Part shown: piece after piece, positions 1 to 11,107 of the stretch
How the letters are laid out: the number at the start of each line of letters is the position of its first letter
How positions within the stretch are numbered: position 1 is the first letter of the stretch
Origin: Trichomonas vaginalis G3
Lineage: Eukaryota; Parabasalia; Trichomonadida; Trichomonadidae
Direction of reading: 5' to 3'
Assembly: GCF_026262505.1 (NCBI RefSeq)
Contig: NC_067206.1
Span: 33,247,896 to 33,311,895, forward strand
DNA: 64,000 nucleotides
Notes under the pieces: model-generated
The model's input: the letters and a program-made list of their open reading frames with translations, nothing else
Told to the model about the DNA's origin: nothing
Database searches by the model: none
Program-made: the position numbers and the translations under genes

Positions 1-67
1 TTAGTGAAGCTCAACTCATTTTAATATTTTGCGGACGACGAAGAGACAGAAAAGAGCTTCACACTAA
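1..67. repeat. Imperfect hairpin at window edge
   Basis: The first 12 bases (TTAGTGAAGCTC) are complementary to bases 54-67 apart from a two-base insertion. The loop is about 40 bases. It lies just beyond the 3' end of the surface-protein relic at 99-1097. It may be part of a repeat cut off by the window edge. No function is assigned. Confidence 0.4.
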
Positions 68-98
68 AAAAAATTCAAAAAAGTTTGGTTTCTTATGA

Positions 99-1097
99 TT
101 ATGAAGAGTTAGAAATGTTTACTAAAGTTTGTAAAAAAAGAGAAAGTTTATTAACATAAGAAATACTTTTATTGATAATTGCAAATTCTGCTTGGCAAAT
201 ATCAGTTGAAAAATGAATCAATTTGTTAGTAAATAGTTCTCTTGGATTAGTAGGTTTTACATTTCTATAAAATGTTGTTGAAATCGAATTGTCAATGTAA
301 CAACTATCAACTGTTAATTGATCATTGTTAAATATCAAATATGAACCTTCAGGACCAGTGTTGTTAATAAAAGAACAACTTTTTACAGTAAGAGAATTTT
401 GATAATGGTAAATAATTCCATATGTTGATTTTGTTATGGTATTATTTATAATATTACATGAATCAATCAAAGCGTAATAGTGAATATTTATCATTTGACC
501 TTCACTATCTGTTGCTAAATTATTAACAACAGTTGAATAATTAAATGTTGTTGTGTATTTACGTGAATCACATTTAAACCATCCAACAGAATATGAAGTA
601 GCTTTACATGATGAGAAATTTGTTGATGAAACTACGATATTATCACTCATTGTATAAAATGTAAAACTACCAACACTTTCATTTCCTACATCGAAAAGGG
701 AACTTTCAATAACAAAGTTTAAGTTATCTGTGCCAACTTCTGTATATGAAAATTGGCCACTTTTTGAGCTTTGGCATTTTGTACAACAGAATTTTCGTTG
801 AACAATTGAACTATTCTTGCCAATTTTGTAGTAAATGCAACTTCCAGATTCTGTTGAAGTGCAATGACTAAAAGAACACCGATTATGTAGGAATAAAGAG
901 TTTTCAATTGGGTAAAAGTAGATAACTCGGTTATTATCATCAAAAAAATTGCACTCATCTAAGAAATACTGGTGATTGTTGGTCTCTAGATTGCAGTTCT
1001 GACGATTTTTGATTGGATTTCCTGTAAACTGAATTGGAAAATAACTATTCCAGGGATCGTCATCTTCATCAGATGGCTTTCTCCCAAAATTTTCCAA
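99..1097 (-). pseudogene. Cys/Asn-rich repeat surface-type protein, 5' truncated
   Basis: The reading frame encodes about 330 residues of short repeats rich in Asn, Ser and Cys. Examples are DECNFFDDNN, NRCSFSHC, CCTKCQS, ESSLFDVGNES and KSCSFINNTG. Each repeat is about 20-25 residues long, as in right-handed beta-helix surface proteins. There is no ATG at the 5' end: the frame opens after a TGA and the first possible codon is TTG at 1095-1097. No signal peptide or membrane segment is visible. A second, more decayed copy lies at 6430-7583 on the same strand. Trichomonads carry large families of such repeat proteins. I infer a truncated family member; the function is unknown. Confidence 0.5.
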
Positions 1098-1515
1098 TTG
1101 TCAAAAAAGACGATATGTAAAAAAGGGAAGTTTCACTTTTATCAAAACCACAAAGAATGCAAATATGCTTGTAGCATTGAAATATTTATTTATATTATGG
1201 GAGCAGTATGCTTTGATGATTGTTTTTTGACTAAATAAACCAGAATTGGATATAGGAATGTAAATATGAGGTAAACTCATGTTACTCTTGGGCTACTTTA
1301 CAAATAATTAAATAAATTGGCACCAATATACCACCTTTTTTGATGTTAATTATAATTTTGATGGATTAGAATTATGAGTTAATGGCTCATATTCATGTAT
1401 TGTTATCATTAAACTGATAAATAAAAAATTAATGAATTAATTTTTAATTAGGATAAATTAATCTCATACTATACGAATCTTTGTAGAAAGAACTCTCTTA
1501 ATTAAAAAGTTCAAT

Positions 1516-3045
1516 TTATGGTGCATCATCCTGAGCTGATTTAAAATCACTAGCATTTTCTTCGTTTTGGCTTTTTGAAGAAGATTTTGAACAGCAGCAT
1601 AATGATGCATGACAAAAGATGCACATAATTGCAAAAACAATAGAAATAATAACAATAACAACTATGACAACAATAATAGCAATTAAATATGGTGGAAATC
1701 CCTTTCCACCAACTTTTCCGATAGGTTCTCCTCTATCCATTCTCTCGCTTGATGATTCTGAAATCTTGTAATAATGACGCTGTGATTCGCTATCAATAAT
1801 TAATGGATAGTCAACTAATTTTGCATCAATTTTGAAATTCATCCCACCTTCTTCCTTTGCAATTGGAGTGTAATACACGGATAATTCCTGATAGGCAGTT
1901 ATTTTTTCTTCATAGTCGTTGTTGTAAAGTAGTCCATTATCTCGGAGTGAATTAAAACGTACATTTTCTGGGGTGATTTCAATTGATCCATTTTTCATGA
2001 TCAACAATGTGCAATATCTATAATATTTACCTGTTTCAACCCAATAATTGTTTGTTCCCGAAATGATAACATTTTTATCACACCCGTCTGATGAATAATT
2101 GTAAGCAAAGAAGCTACAAGGGAAAATTCTTTGTTCTGCATTTGATTCAGCGGAAATTATTGTAAAATTCAAAAATCCATGATCTGCAAATTCTATAACA
2201 TTGATACCTATTCTTCCACCAACTTCTAATTTGTGTCCATTTGTCACGGCCAAAACTGCTATTGTGTCAGAGTCAAATAAAAAGAATGTTGTACCTTTAG
2301 GAACCCAGTAATATGTTGTCATGTTAACAAAATTCTTGTCATTAAATCCATATTTCAGTTCCTTGTCTAAAGTAACCTTTTCTGATGCTAAATTATTTTG
2401 AACTTTAATTGGAGTTTGAAAATTTGATGGGAATGCTGTATAATCAAATAACTTAGCCTCGATTAAATCATCTTGATCATTATTTGTTACGGTATATGTT
2501 GTGGCAGCCTGTGACATTTGAGCATGCTTATATTCTAATAAAAATATATGAGATTCTATTGGATCTGTACTTGGAGTTTCAGTTGGGATACCACCATCTG
2601 AACTATATCTTTTTTGGTTATTGTCATTAGATGATGAAATTTCAAGAGTGATTTGTGTTGTAGAGATAATAACTAAATAACGATTCATGTTCATTGGTGC
2701 CATACCTGATATGGAATACGTGCCTGATTTTGCATTAATCCACTATTCTAGAGAATTATAAGTACTTGGAATTAGGAAAATGCCAAACGAAAAATCCATA
2801 CTATTAGAACTCCTTGCTATATATGATTCCTGCAATTCTTTGAATGTATATATGTATTCATTTATTGGTGACGCATTCAATCTGAGATATTCTTTTGAAC
2901 AGAAAATAATATAATAATTTGAGTCTTCGCGGCCTGCAAGCTTAAAATCAAATGTAACACCCTCCATTGAAATGAATGCTGAGTAATATCCTGTGCTTGA
3001 GATTTCTAAAGAGCTGGATAAAGATAAAAAGAAGCTAAGGAACAT
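1516..3045 (-). pseudogene. Type I membrane protein interrupted by in-frame TAG
   Basis: Two collinear segments share one reading frame. The first 100 codons (3045 down to 2746) start with a signal-peptide-like stretch (MFLSFFLSLSSSLEIS). They are followed by TAG at 2743-2745 and then 13 open codons leading into a 395-codon segment (2703 to 1516). The second segment is a Thr/Ser/Asn-rich ectodomain. It ends with a hydrophobic helix (IAIIVVIVVIVIISIVFAIM, about residues 343-362 of that segment) and a Cys-rich, then acidic cytoplasmic tail. Together they make a typical type I surface protein of about 510 residues. TCAAATAATTCATT lies directly before the first ATG and resembles the species' Inr. 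The family is not recognised. The stop may be a real null mutation, a polymorphism or a base error. Confidence 0.6.
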
Positions 3046-3540
3046 AATGAATTATTTGAGAGGTCTACAAACTTTGCTGCCATTCAAATTTTGAGATGCA
3101 TTCAAAATATAGGCTTTAAAATATTTCAAAAAGTATTTACTGAATGATAATCATATTCAATTTTTTAAATTCATCAGAATTAATTATTAATGATAACTAG
3201 TAGCCAAGATGTTTGGTATAAATATTAAAAAATATTGCGGGTATTACAAAAATTAAGTCTTTTCAAAATATGAATCATTGAAAGAATATTAATTATCAAA
3301 TCGAGTAATGAACTACTATTATACTTCCAACAGAATTTACGAAATCAATGCATAAAATATATTATTTCTTACCAACGGTCTTTTGGCATCGATATAAATT
3401 CGTAATTTTAGAGTTGAGATGTGGAAATTTAATATAGTATGAATATTTTGATGGTCAGGAAAAGAATAACTCCGAAAAGGGCAAACCCAAATTTTAGCTA
3501 AAAGTGACAGGAAAAAAAACGTTTAGTATTAAAAAAAAGA

Positions 3541-3632
3541 CCGATGAGAGCTTCGTTCGAAATATAGAGGGAACTGAGAATGCGCAACCATTCTCAGGGA
3601 ATATTGGATGCTATTCCCGTTCCCTCTGTATG
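3541..3632 (+). repeat. Branched inverted repeat (three-way junction)
   Basis: A 13-bp outer stem (3562-3574 with 3619-3631, one G-T wobble) encloses two hairpins packed with essentially no unpaired bases between them. These are 3574-3582 with 3589-3597, and 3597-3603 with 3612-3618. On the 5' side lie CCGATGA, a 4-bp hairpin (3548-3558) and GAAA (3559-3562), the order found in hammerhead ribozymes. Two positions deviate from the hammerhead core and no stem I is visible. I call only the fold. Confidence 0.55.
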
Positions 3633-3668
3633 GAAAATTGAGGTTTTCAAAGGGAGTTAAAATAATAT

Positions 3669-4020
3669 CAAATTTATACTAATTTACTTCAAAATACAAA
3701 AGTATTTGACAGCTAAAATTAGTTACTTTAGCAAGCCTATCAATACCCTTTTACGATTATTGTTACTTTTTCGAAATAAAAGTAAAAACAAATTTATACT
3801 AATTTACTTCAAAATACAAAAGTATTTGACAGCTAAAATTAGTTACTTTAGCAAGCCTATCAATACCCTTTTACGATTATTGTTACTTTTTCGAAATAAA
3901 AGTAAAAACAAATTTATACTAATTTACTTCAAAATACAAAAGTATTTGACAGCTAAAATTAGTTACTTTAGCAAGCCTATCAATACCCTTTTACGATTAT
4001 TGCTACTTTTTCGAAATAAA
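3669..4020 (+). repeat. Tandem repeat, 120-bp unit, about 2.9 copies
   Basis: Copies start near 3671, 3791 and 3911 and are almost identical; a T-to-C change is visible in the third copy. Because 120 is divisible by three, an open frame runs through all copies (3706-4116). The predicted product has no start context or known domain and I take it to be fortuitous. Confidence 0.85.
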
Positions 4021-5299
4021 ATAAATTTATTATCAAAAACCTTTTTTTTCTTAGTAAAAATAAAAATGTTATTTTATATCAAGTTTTTATTCATAAATTT
4101 TTATAATGTTGTATAAATTTCATTAAAATTTACGTACATATTAAGGTACTTATCTTCTACATATATAATCTTCATTAGATATATACATGATAAATAAAAT
4201 TCAAAAAATTAGATGAACCTTGGCAATTAAACTTTATTAAATAATAGTTGTTTATAAATTATATTATATTATTATTTAATATTATTTTGATAATGAAGAT
4301 TTAATATAAAAAGGTGACCAAACTATTTTTTGAAAGTCCGCCATAACTTTAATGGTACTATTTCAGCGTGTACAATGAATACAAAAATTCTAAGAGTGCC
4401 ACATAAAATAGTACTTTAGACTTGAGTTAATGCTACCAAGCAAATGTTAAAAAGATGACTTTAGTGTTTTGATAATCAAAGATTAAAATCATTATTGTCT
4501 AAATCAATAATCATAACGACAGAAGTTAATGTTTTTTCATAAGTGCTTTAAATCCACTTTTAAAAGTATACCTCAAAAATCAAAATATCAAAAAAAAATT
4601 GGCCGATAGGTTTGGCTTTAATTTTTGTCTGCTTTTATGATTTGATATGGATGTTATAATTTTAAAAGTTGAGCCAAATTCACCAATAGATTTTTGAGAT
4701 TTGCAAATACTCAATAATTTTCAGCGTGTTATCTTTTATTAAAAGAACTATTTGGTTTCAGTATCATATAAATTGATATTTACTTTCTATTTGAACCTTC
4801 ATTTAGCTAATGATTTAATAATACAGATTTCATCTAGTCCTTATAAGAGAATTTTGAATTTGTTATAATAAAAAAACAAACAGATATAGCTTACACTTCT
4901 ATAATAAAGATACCTTTTATAGAAATCAGTATGAAATGTGTTTTGGCTTATTGGAAGCATATCAGACATAATCGCCATAATCAAAAAATCTATATACCCA
5001 ATAAGTAATAAATTTGTCGATATAGATTTTCCATAAAATTAGTTTTTAGTCTGATCTTAAAATAAATTTAATTTTTTATAAAAAAAATCACATTTAAAAG
5101 TACCTTTTTAGTAGCTCGAAATCCTGTTGGTGGATTTCGGGCGTACTTCAAAATTAGCTTTTCTTCTACATATGCAAGCTATATTTTAAATATGGAGCAA
5201 ATCGGATCGGCGAAAGGAGTTTAGTTACCTTTTAATATAAACGAAATTTTTTACCTTATGAACTTTTGATGGAAATATGCAAATTTAAAATAATAAAGA

Positions 5300-5395
5300 A
5301 AGCCGCGAGCGAAGCGATCGGCTTAGTTCGAAAATTTTGATTCAAATCTTTGCTGATCTGTAATTCGCGGAAGCCGCGAGCGAATCGAGCGGCTT
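5300..5395. repeat. Two GC-rich hairpin repeats (GCCGCGAGCGAA type)
   Basis: AAGCCG...CGGCTT (5300-5324) and AAGCCGC...GCGGCTT (5371-5395) are two copies of a roughly 25-bp hairpin. Both are followed by a nearly identical flank (GATTCAAATCTTTGCT). Their GC content stands out sharply from the surroundings. Confidence 0.6.
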
Positions 5396-5494
5396 AGGTC
5401 TAAGATTTTGATTCAAATCTTTGCTTATATTCCTTAAATTCTTTATGAAACTCGCAACAGTTCCATAAAAAATTTTAAATTCTAAACTGTCGAA

Positions 5495-5529
5495 ATTACC
5501 GATCGGTAATCACACCCTTCACGGGTGTG
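5495..5529. repeat. Palindrome plus adjacent hairpin
   Basis: ATTACCGATCGGTAAT (5495-5510) is a perfect 16-bp palindrome. It is followed immediately by CACACCC ttcac GGGTGTG (5511-5529), a 7-bp stem with a 5-base loop. The meaning is unknown; it could be the end of an old element. Confidence 0.55.
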
Positions 5530-6429
5530 TCACTTTTAGCTAAAATTACTCCTACTCCTCCGAAAAGCTCATAAAAATTAAATTTTTTATGGACAGAATA
5601 TGAGTATCATTATACTTAACCATATGGTGAGAATCTTTATCAATGATCTATACTCTTAATGTTTGAATATCATAGTTTTCAAAAATGTACTTTAATTACC
5701 CATTGAAAAGACAAGATATGATGTATACTATGTTTAGGTTTATTCATAAAAATATTAATTCTTTCATATGAAAAAAAAATATTTTTAAGTCCCTCATGCC
5801 CGCATAATATCAATATGTCTTTATTGTTATTTCAAAAAAAGTATAACAATAATATAAGGTACTAGGTAGTGATTTAAAACAACTTTTTCTCTAACTAAAT
5901 AATTAACTTTTTACCTTAGAAAATTTAGATAAAAAGAATGATTGTCAAAAAAATTAAGAGTATGTCAGATAGTGATAAGTGCGCCCTTAAGACATTACTT
6001 TCTGGCATATATTAATATTATCATTATCTAGCCTTTAGTCTAATAGTTATCCGATACTTGCTTTTTTTAGATAGCGCCCAATAAATTCACATATATAACA
6101 CTTTTCAACTTAAGTAAGTGAAGAAAATAAAAATCTATATACTTTTCAAAGTTTTGAGACAATGCATCAGACATCTTAATGTGTTGTATGTTCAAGCTAA
6201 AGGTTTTTATGGTGTTATTGACAACACTATCGTGTTCGAATCATAGTTTCTTTATGCCGATAGGTAGGGAGCTCAAAAGCATCTATGACTGTTGCATTGT
6301 TTAATTCTATCTTTTGATGGAAATTTTGACAAGTAAAGTTGCATCATCAATTAGTATCTGATGTTAAAAAAGCTAATTGAATATTGTGTAACAAATTTTA
6401 TCAATGGCGGAGCAGGAATTTGTGAGAGC

Positions 6430-7583
6430 AATAATGAACTCATTCTTATTTGCCGAATTCTGCTTGGCAAATATCTATTGAGAGATGACTCAAATAATAC
6501 TTGGTGAGGACCGAGAATTCCCCAAAAAATTGCTTTCATCTCATCCAAACGTTTTGAACCATAGTTTTCTTTTGTGGTCTTATGAGTTTAAATATGATTA
6601 ATGGCGTCGTGGGAATTTGTGCGAAATGTAATTAATCATTTCGGTTTGATTTATCAATTTGATTTCAGTACTGTTATTGATAATTGTTAAATTTGCTTGG
6701 CAAATATATGCCGAAAAACCTATCAGATTGTTAGTAAATAATTTCCTTGAATTTTTTGGGACGATGTATGTATTAAATGTTTTACTTGTTGAATTGTCGA
6801 TGTAACAACTATCAACTATAAAATTACCATACCAATGATATATCAAATATGTGTCAATAGTAACAGTGTTGTGAATGAAAGAACACCTTTTCACGGAAAA
6901 TGAATTTTTCCAATGACGTAAAATTCCATATCCATCTAGTATTTTGTTATCTATAAAATTTTACCATATATACTTGTTGCCAAATTATTAACAACAGTAG
7001 AAAAGTTGAATTTTGTTGCATGATTAAGATTTGCGTATATATAATGTCCAACAGCATTATCGGGTGTTTTGCATGATGAAAAGTTTGTTGATGAAACAAC
7101 TATATTATCATTTTTTGTGATGCAACCAGATGTACCAATACTTTCATTACCTACATCAAAAAGGGAACTTTCAATAATAAAGTTACATGTGTCAACTTCT
7201 GTATATGAAAATTGTACTCCATATTTATCTTGGCTTTGGCATTTTGTACAACAAAATTGTCTTTGAACAATTGAACTACTTCTTCCTTTATAGTAAATGC
7301 AAGCAGCATATGATAATGCAATGCAATAACTAAAAGAACAGTGATTATGTAGAAATAATGTGTTTGAAACTGTATCAAAGTTGATGATTTGGTTATTATT
7401 ATTGTAAAAAATGCATTCTTCTAAGTAATATTGACCTTTTCCTGGTGATATTTTACAATTTTTGCAGGATTTGATTTTATTTCTTAATATTGAATTTGGA
7501 AAGTACATGTTCCATATATCTTCATCGATTTTGGATGTCCTTAGTTTTAATTTGGTAAAATGGTGAATAATTGTTAGCATCAA
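6430..7583 (-). pseudogene. Decayed second copy of the Cys/Asn-rich repeat protein
   Basis: Three out-of-frame pieces match the relic at 99-1097 in order. The N-terminal part is 7583-6951 (DEDIWNMYFP..., CCTKCQS, ESSLFDVGNES). The middle/C-terminal part is about 6950-6650 (KRCSFIHNT, VDSCYIDNS, KLFTNNLIGFSAYICQA). An isolated piece near 6440-6520 encodes SIDICQAEF in a third frame. About ten codons found in the other copy are missing at the 6951 junction, where the frame also shifts. The gene is clearly dead. It shows that this locus once held a tandem or segmental duplication of the family. Confidence 0.65.
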
Positions 7584-8512
7584 ATTAAAGGTTTGGGAAA
7601 TGATCCCTTACTTTTTGAAAATCCTTTCAGAGATTTTTGAGTGATCAAAGAAAAAATAATTGTTGAATTTTAAAAGTTTAAAATCTTGATTAACACCATA
7701 TCTATCAACAAATTTAAGGTCATAAAAATCTCATTGAAATATTTTGAAAACAAATTTTAATAAGATCGACTATTTGACATGTCAAAATCTAGATCCGACG
7801 TCTGAAATTATAGAAGAATTTAACTACAACTTTTGATGAGTTATCTAATAATATGTGTCTCACATGGAAAATGGGAACATATATTGATTCTTGTATGTAG
7901 AATTAATCAAAAAAAAACTCAAAATTTCCAAATATTTATAAAGAGGGAATTCAAACAAATTAATAAACCGATCAATCTGACAGCACAACAATACTATAGA
8001 TTATATAAATTAATTTAAAGAAAAAATATAAAATTTTATAAAATATTAAAAAAATGAACTAATTTGACATTCCCTTGAATTTTTGGCACTCATCAATTTG
8101 TGGAATCATCTTGAAGGATAATTCCTTTTTTTTAATCATCAATATGGGAGAATAGATGATCATTTAAAAAAACTTGTTTTGGCTTCGATTTGAACATAAT
8201 TATGTTTAAACAATGAATTCATTTTGTTAGGAATTATTTGTCATAAAACTAATATACCCAGATGGAATGATTCATATGTTTTATTTTAACTATAGATTGA
8301 GTCATCATGATTTTCATGACCTAAATTTGACCATTGCAATAAAATATATTCAAAAACTTCGAAATGCTGGCTGGTTATAGATTTTTTGCACCAAAATAGC
8401 TTCATTTGTCGCGAAGAAATCTATGTGTTTTTGCTGATATCACCATATTTGAAATGCCCTTTCTCTCTACTGAGTGAGATTGCCGTTTATTTTTACTAAT
8501 TTCGCGGGGAAA
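7584..8512. other. Intergenic, no gene seen
   Basis: AT-rich sequence. A 61-codon open frame at 7833-8018 has no supporting features and I do not call it. The promoter of the downstream coiled-coil gene must lie near 8480-8512, but I see no strong Inr. Confidence 0.5.
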
Positions 8513-9175
8513 ATGGAAAAGAATCATGGGAAAAAACTAGAAGAAATGACAATAGATGAACTTCAGAAGGAACTAGATTCGATTAAAAAAGAAAAAGCAG
8601 ATATGAGAAAAGAACTCAACCAAACATTTGAAACAATGAATAAAAAAATTGCTGAAGCAAGAACCGAATTTGACAAAGAATTGGATAATCAAGCACTAAA
8701 TTTAGAGCAAGCAATTAAGGATTACCGAGAAGCAATTGTTGAGCTTAGATCTTCCAAGGATTCAGAACTCAACACAACAAATACACTTACATCAAAGAAT
8801 GTTGAATTTATAAGCGAATTGATTTCTGTATTAAATGTTAGCTCAATGGATGAAATTCCAGCTGAAATTACTCGTTTAATACAACTGCAAGCAGATTACA
8901 ACAAATTACAGCAGCAGTTGCAAAAAGAATCTGCATCTGGTAACAATTCCAAAAACATTAAAGAACAAGCAGTTATTACAAAGTTAACTAAACTTCTTAA
9001 GATTTGGGATATTAAAAACGTTGGCCTAAATCCAGAATCCCCATTAATTCCTTTATTGAATTCCTTAAACGGTTGGATATCGCTGATGACTCAACCAGAT
9101 TTTAATCAAAGGGCGATGGATGAAGCTGTCCATGAATTACTTGAAGTACTTAATAATCTTGCTGAAAGCAAATAA
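8513..9175 (+). CDS. Coiled-coil protein of unknown function
   Basis: The protein has 220 residues. I choose the ATG at 8513 (MEKNHGKKLEEM) because the charged coiled-coil region begins there. An in-frame upstream ATG at 8474 would add only a 13-residue extension. Residues 1-90 are a Lys/Glu-rich heptad coiled coil. A second Gln-rich coil follows at about 120-145. The C-terminal 70 residues are a compact helical region (ITKLTKLLKIWDI...LLEVLNNLAESK). No membrane segment, signal or catalytic motif is visible. I do not recognise the family. A structural or cytoskeletal role is possible but only inferred. Confidence 0.7.
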   Translation: MEKNHGKKLEEMTIDELQKELDSIKKEKADMRKELNQTFETMNKKIAEARTEFDKELDNQALNLEQAIKDYREAIVELRSSKDSELNTTNTLTSKNVEFISELISVLNVSSMDEIPAEITRLIQLQADYNKLQQQLQKESASGNNSKNIKEQAVITKLTKLLKIWDIKNVGLNPESPLIPLLNSLNGWISLMTQPDFNQRAMDEAVHELLEVLNNLAESK

Positions 9176-9484
9176 TTACTGTTCTAACTTTTTAATTGTA
9201 TTTTAATAAAAAATTATCTATAAAATTCTTTTATGTCCATTATGTATATATAAATGTCTCGCTTAGGGAATCAGAGTTATTGACTTTACATGAAAGTTTA
9301 AATATTTTGTATTTAGTAGATCCCAGATGTTATTTTTCCAATCGAAATCTTTAGTATATATTAATAATTTATACATAAGAGGTTGCTTTAGCATTGACAG
9401 TCTCATAATAAAAAACAAATAACAAATAATTTTAAAAAAATTAGAATAAGAATAATATTACAGTTTAAAATATGAATTAATACA

Positions 9485-10630
9485 TTAGTTATCCGATTCT
9501 GTTTCAAGAATAGTCTGATATTTTTCAATTTCAGCTTCCATTCGTTCAATTTTCGCTCTGGATTCATCAATCTTAGCTTCGAGAGCAAGAATTTCATCTT
9601 CAAGGGCTTGCTGATCTTGTTCTGTACGAATATTGCCGTTTTTTGCCGATTCTAACTTCTCTTGTTCAGCGACTAAGTTTTGACGTTCTGATTCTATGTT
9701 AACTCGAGAAATTTCTTCTTGGGCACCATCAATATATGCCTTAAATTTAGCAGCATTGAATGCATCATCTGAATTTGAAATGGAATCGATTGTAGCTTCA
9801 TGTAATTCACCTACGAGCTTATCGATTTGGGCATTGTAGTTATTATACATTTTGATCTCTTCAAGATGTTTCTGAATGGTCTGACGTTTTGCCAAAGATT
9901 CTTCGTTGTATTTTTGTAGTAAATCCTCTTTTTGTTTATTTGTTTCTTCGATCTTCTTTCTAATATCATTGTTCTTCTGTTTTAATGCAAGAATTTGGTC
10001 GATTTTCTCTTGAATTTTCTCTAATCTCTTTGCTTCTTCTGAAAAATCTGTTTTGTAATCTAAATCTTTGATTTGAGGAACTTTAACATCAATAAGGTTA
10101 TGCTCTTTCTTTATTTCCAATCTATTTTGAAGTTGTAATTTTTCATTTCTGAATTTAATTTGCATTTCTCTAATTGTATTTTCAGCTTCTAGCTTAGACA
10201 CTTGTGTGCTGAGTTCCATAAGCTCTTTTCGAAGTGCTTCTGTTGGTAATGTTTTGTGATTTGATTCCATAATTTTATTTGCTGCTTCAAGTTCTTCAAC
10301 CATTGGTTTAAGATTAGTATATGTCATTTCTGGTTCAGCCAACAATCTTAATGCATTGCCTTCACGTTCATTTAAGGTATCTTCGAATCGAACAATGGAA
10401 TTTGCAAAGGAAAGGACCTTCAAGGTTCTTTGATTTAAATTTTCGGACATCGCTATGTTTTGATTGCTAAGATCTTCTATGTAATGGCCACCCTTTACAA
10501 ACTCACCAAGATCTTTCACGAATTTTTCTTGTTTGTTCTGAAGGTCTTTAATTAACATCTCGTCCAAACAGCATTTGCTACTGCTTTCAACAGCAGAATT
10601 GCGGATTGCACCGAGTTTTGTTCCCCTCAT
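9485..10630 (-). CDS. Long coiled-coil protein
   Basis: The protein has 381 residues and is dominated by coiled coil from about residue 105 to the end. It has repeated Glu/Lys/Gln heptads, a short break near 170-190 (DVKVPQIKDLDYKTDF) and an acidic coiled tail. The N-terminal 100 residues are less regular and Cys-containing (SSSKCCLDEM). The start ATG is at 10628-10630. CAACCG, a Myb-type YAACNG site, lies about 25 bases upstream on the coding strand, with TTTTCAAAGG directly before the ATG. No family is recognised. It could be a cytoskeletal or flagellar-apparatus protein, which is inference. Confidence 0.75.
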   Translation of the reverse strand: MRGTKLGAIRNSAVESSSKCCLDEMLIKDLQNKQEKFVKDLGEFVKGGHYIEDLSNQNIAMSENLNQRTLKVLSFANSIVRFEDTLNEREGNALRLLAEPEMTYTNLKPMVEELEAANKIMESNHKTLPTEALRKELMELSTQVSKLEAENTIREMQIKFRNEKLQLQNRLEIKKEHNLIDVKVPQIKDLDYKTDFSEEAKRLEKIQEKIDQILALKQKNNDIRKKIEETNKQKEDLLQKYNEESLAKRQTIQKHLEEIKMYNNYNAQIDKLVGELHEATIDSISNSDDAFNAAKFKAYIDGAQEEISRVNIESERQNLVAEQEKLESAKNGNIRTEQDQQALEDEILALEAKIDESRAKIERMEAEIEKYQTILETESDN

Positions 10631-11107
10631 CCTTTGAAAATTTTTCTAAACGGTTGTACAAAACCCTTTAATTGCATTTCACAATGATTAAATAAATACT
10701 TATCATATGTGTGATAATTTTTCAACTTGAAAATCTTCCCTTCTCCTGTTTTTTAAAATTGAAAATCTATTTTTCAGGAATCCAAGGCTTGCAATAGATT
10801 TTCTATGCAATACATAGCGATTACTCTTTGTATTTGTTGCTTTCATGTGATAGCTTCAGATAAATGATCAAAAATTCTTTAAAATGCATTAAGTATTTTA
10901 TATTTCTATATTTTATCATGAAGAAAATAAAATTTTTAAGTAACACCAGCAAAATAGCCAACTTTTTAGATATCGTCAATAAAATTACGAGATATTCAAT
11001 ATGTTTATATGGGAATTATTATACAAAGGATATGTTCTTTCAATCCACATAAAAATAACAAATCATTCTCATGATTGTTCGAACAGAGCATTTTAAAAAA
11101 GTGTCAA

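Larger units (their letters stand above)
3046..6429. other. Long non-coding, repeat-bearing interval
   Basis: No convincing gene is visible over 3.4 kb of AT-rich sequence. The interval holds a branched inverted repeat (3541-3632), a 120-bp tandem repeat (3669-4020), two GC-rich hairpin copies (5300-5395), a 16-bp palindrome (5495-5510) and a 7-bp-stem hairpin (5511-5529). A 20-bp sequence at 3490-3509 recurs inverted at 5528-5547. This hints that the 2 kb between could be one old element. Confidence 0.5.

Noticed and set aside
3541..3632. Calling an active hammerhead ribozyme
   Set aside because: Two core deviations (U-to-C, G at the cleavage base) and no stem I; only the resemblance is reported.
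3706..4116. 136-codon frame through the 120-bp tandem repeats
   Set aside because: The unit is a multiple of three, so one open unit opens all. No promoter, domain or plausible start context.
11075..11107. Upstream extension of proteasome beta-1
   Set aside because: Non-ATG start; the ATG at 11108 gives a normal short propeptide before Thr1.
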